This document shows positions 49,143-49,666 of a stretch of 49,666 nt of DNA, piece after piece (positions within the stretch are counted from its first letter, which is position 1; each line of letters opens with the position of its first letter). This DNA comes from Thalassovita taeanensis. GTDB taxonomy: Bacteria > Pseudomonadota > Alphaproteobacteria > Rhodobacterales > Rhodobacteraceae. Both the position numbers and the translations under genes were made by a program. The notes beneath the pieces are model-generated. The model was not told the DNA's origin and made no database searches. It saw only the letters and a program-made list of their open reading frames with translations. The DNA lies in assembly GCF_900110775.1 (NCBI RefSeq), contig NZ_FOEP01000019.1, positions 1 to 49,666 of the forward strand, written 5' to 3'.

Positions 49143-49666
49143 ATGTCCGAAAAAACTCACGCAGTTCCTTCCGCTTTTGCGGGTGATGCGCATGTTGATG
49201 CGTCTGGTTATGCGTCGCTTTATGCGGCGTCGGTTTCGGATCCTGAGGGGTTCTGGGGCGAGCAGGGCAAGCGTCTGGACTGGATCACGCCCTATACGAA
49301 GGTCAAGAACACCTCCTTTGCGCCGGGTCAGATTGATATCAAATGGTACGAAGACGGCGTTCTGAATGTCGCTGCCAATTGCATTGACCGTCATCTGGCG
49401 ACGCGCGGCGATCAGACCGCGATCCTGTTCGAGCCCGACGATCCCGCCACTCCGGCGCAGCATATCAGCTATAAAACGCTGCACGAAAAGACCTGCCGGA
49501 TGGCCAATGTGCTGTTGTCGCAGGGCGTGATGCGCGGCGACCGGGTGGTGATTTACCTGCCGATGATCCCCGAGGCGGCCTATGCGATGCTGGCCTGCGC
49601 CCGGATCGGTGCGGTGCATTCGATTGTTTTTGCGGGGTTTTCCCCCGATGCCCTGGCCAACCGGAT
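49143..49666 (+). CDS. acs: Acetyl-CoA synthetase, 5' part (cut by window end)
   Basis: The first 174 codons of an AMP-forming acyl-CoA synthetase. Visible family segments include [42 protein letters not shown], and [41 protein letters not shown], which is diagnostic for Acs/PrpE. The adenylation core and the C-terminal Lys acetylation site lie beyond the window. GAGG precedes the start by 6 bases. It activates acetate, or propionate if PrpE-like, to the CoA thioester. Its place behind the importer genes, and opposite the CrbS-like operon, suggests coordinated uptake and activation of a carboxylate. Third codon positions use more T and G than in the genes upstream. Confidence 0.93.
   Translation, partial: MSEKTHAVPSAFAGDAHVDASGYASLYAASVSDPEGFWGEQGKRLDWITPYTKVKNTSFAPGQIDIKWYEDGVLNVAANCIDRHLATRGDQTAILFEPDDPATPAQHISYKTLHEKTCRMANVLLSQGVMRGDRVVIYLPMIPEAAYAMLACARIGAVHSIVFAGFSPDALANR

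Noticed and set aside
1-49666. CRISPR array, insertion sequence or prophage
   Set aside because: No regularly spaced repeats, transposase, integrase or phage structural genes were seen in the window.

Overview
The window reads as chromosomal DNA of a marine-type alphaproteobacterium, most likely family Rhodobacteraceae (Roseobacter group). The grounds are the moderately high GC content, dense short-gap gene packing, and a set of lineage-typical genes: FdxA next to CarD, a DUF6476 membrane protein, a DUF4389 protein beside rpoH, a GapR/DUF2312 nucleoid protein, an orphan FliM/FliN-like protein, an FMN-binding glutamate-synthase-like protein, and 4-hydroxyphenylpyruvate dioxygenase divergent from an Lrp-type regulator. 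Most of it is core metabolism and housekeeping. No transposase, integrase or CRISPR array was seen.

Layout. Positions 1-652 are more AT-rich and hold an unrecognised, apparently 5'-degraded gene next to a tRNA-Thr(UGU), possibly an island edge. 1215-5501 has a glycosyltransferase-like protein, a ribbon-helix-helix protein with its own flanking operators, a VOC protein, O-acetylhomoserine sulfhydrylase and a periplasmic SIMPL protein. 5662-13533 has a large bitopic protein that looks like a GspL/PilM-type plus GspC/PilP-type fusion, hppD with its Lrp regulator, a Kef-type antiporter, and the late cobalamin genes cobT and cobS. 13600-18628 is a leftward run of carD, fdxA, an S4 RNA-binding protein, a Suv3-like helicase and a TPR protein. 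18701-25859 has a SCP2-lipase pair, a FAH-family hydrolase, PepF, a TraR/DksA zinc-finger protein, a membrane dipeptidase, a DUF4389 protein and rpoH, which appears to carry its own sigma-32 promoter. 26026-35286 has an RluA-type pseudouridine synthase, the FMN-glutamate synthase, an iron-type ABC permease without partners, GapR, a FadB-like protein lacking several catalytic residues, and a second DksA-like protein. 35437-37686 is a sulfide/thiosulfate cluster (persulfide-dioxygenase-like MBL, two YeeE/YedE halves, a rhodanese-like protein).

The right end (38944-49666) is the most coherent functional unit. A leftward operon encodes an XRE/ScfR-like regulator, a stand-alone receiver protein, a tiny two-span membrane protein and a hybrid SLC5-STAC-histidine kinase of the CrbS type. 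Across a 215-bp divergent promoter region with near-identical 17-bp direct repeats, a rightward operon encodes a complete LivKHMGF-like ABC importer ending directly at acs (acetyl-CoA synthetase, cut by the window edge). I read this as a carboxylate sensing, uptake and activation locus: the kinase senses a small solute, the XRE protein may act on the repeats, and the importer feeds substrate to Acs. The parts belong to known families. The combination, the receiver-only output and the repeats are the best candidate here for an undescribed regulatory system.
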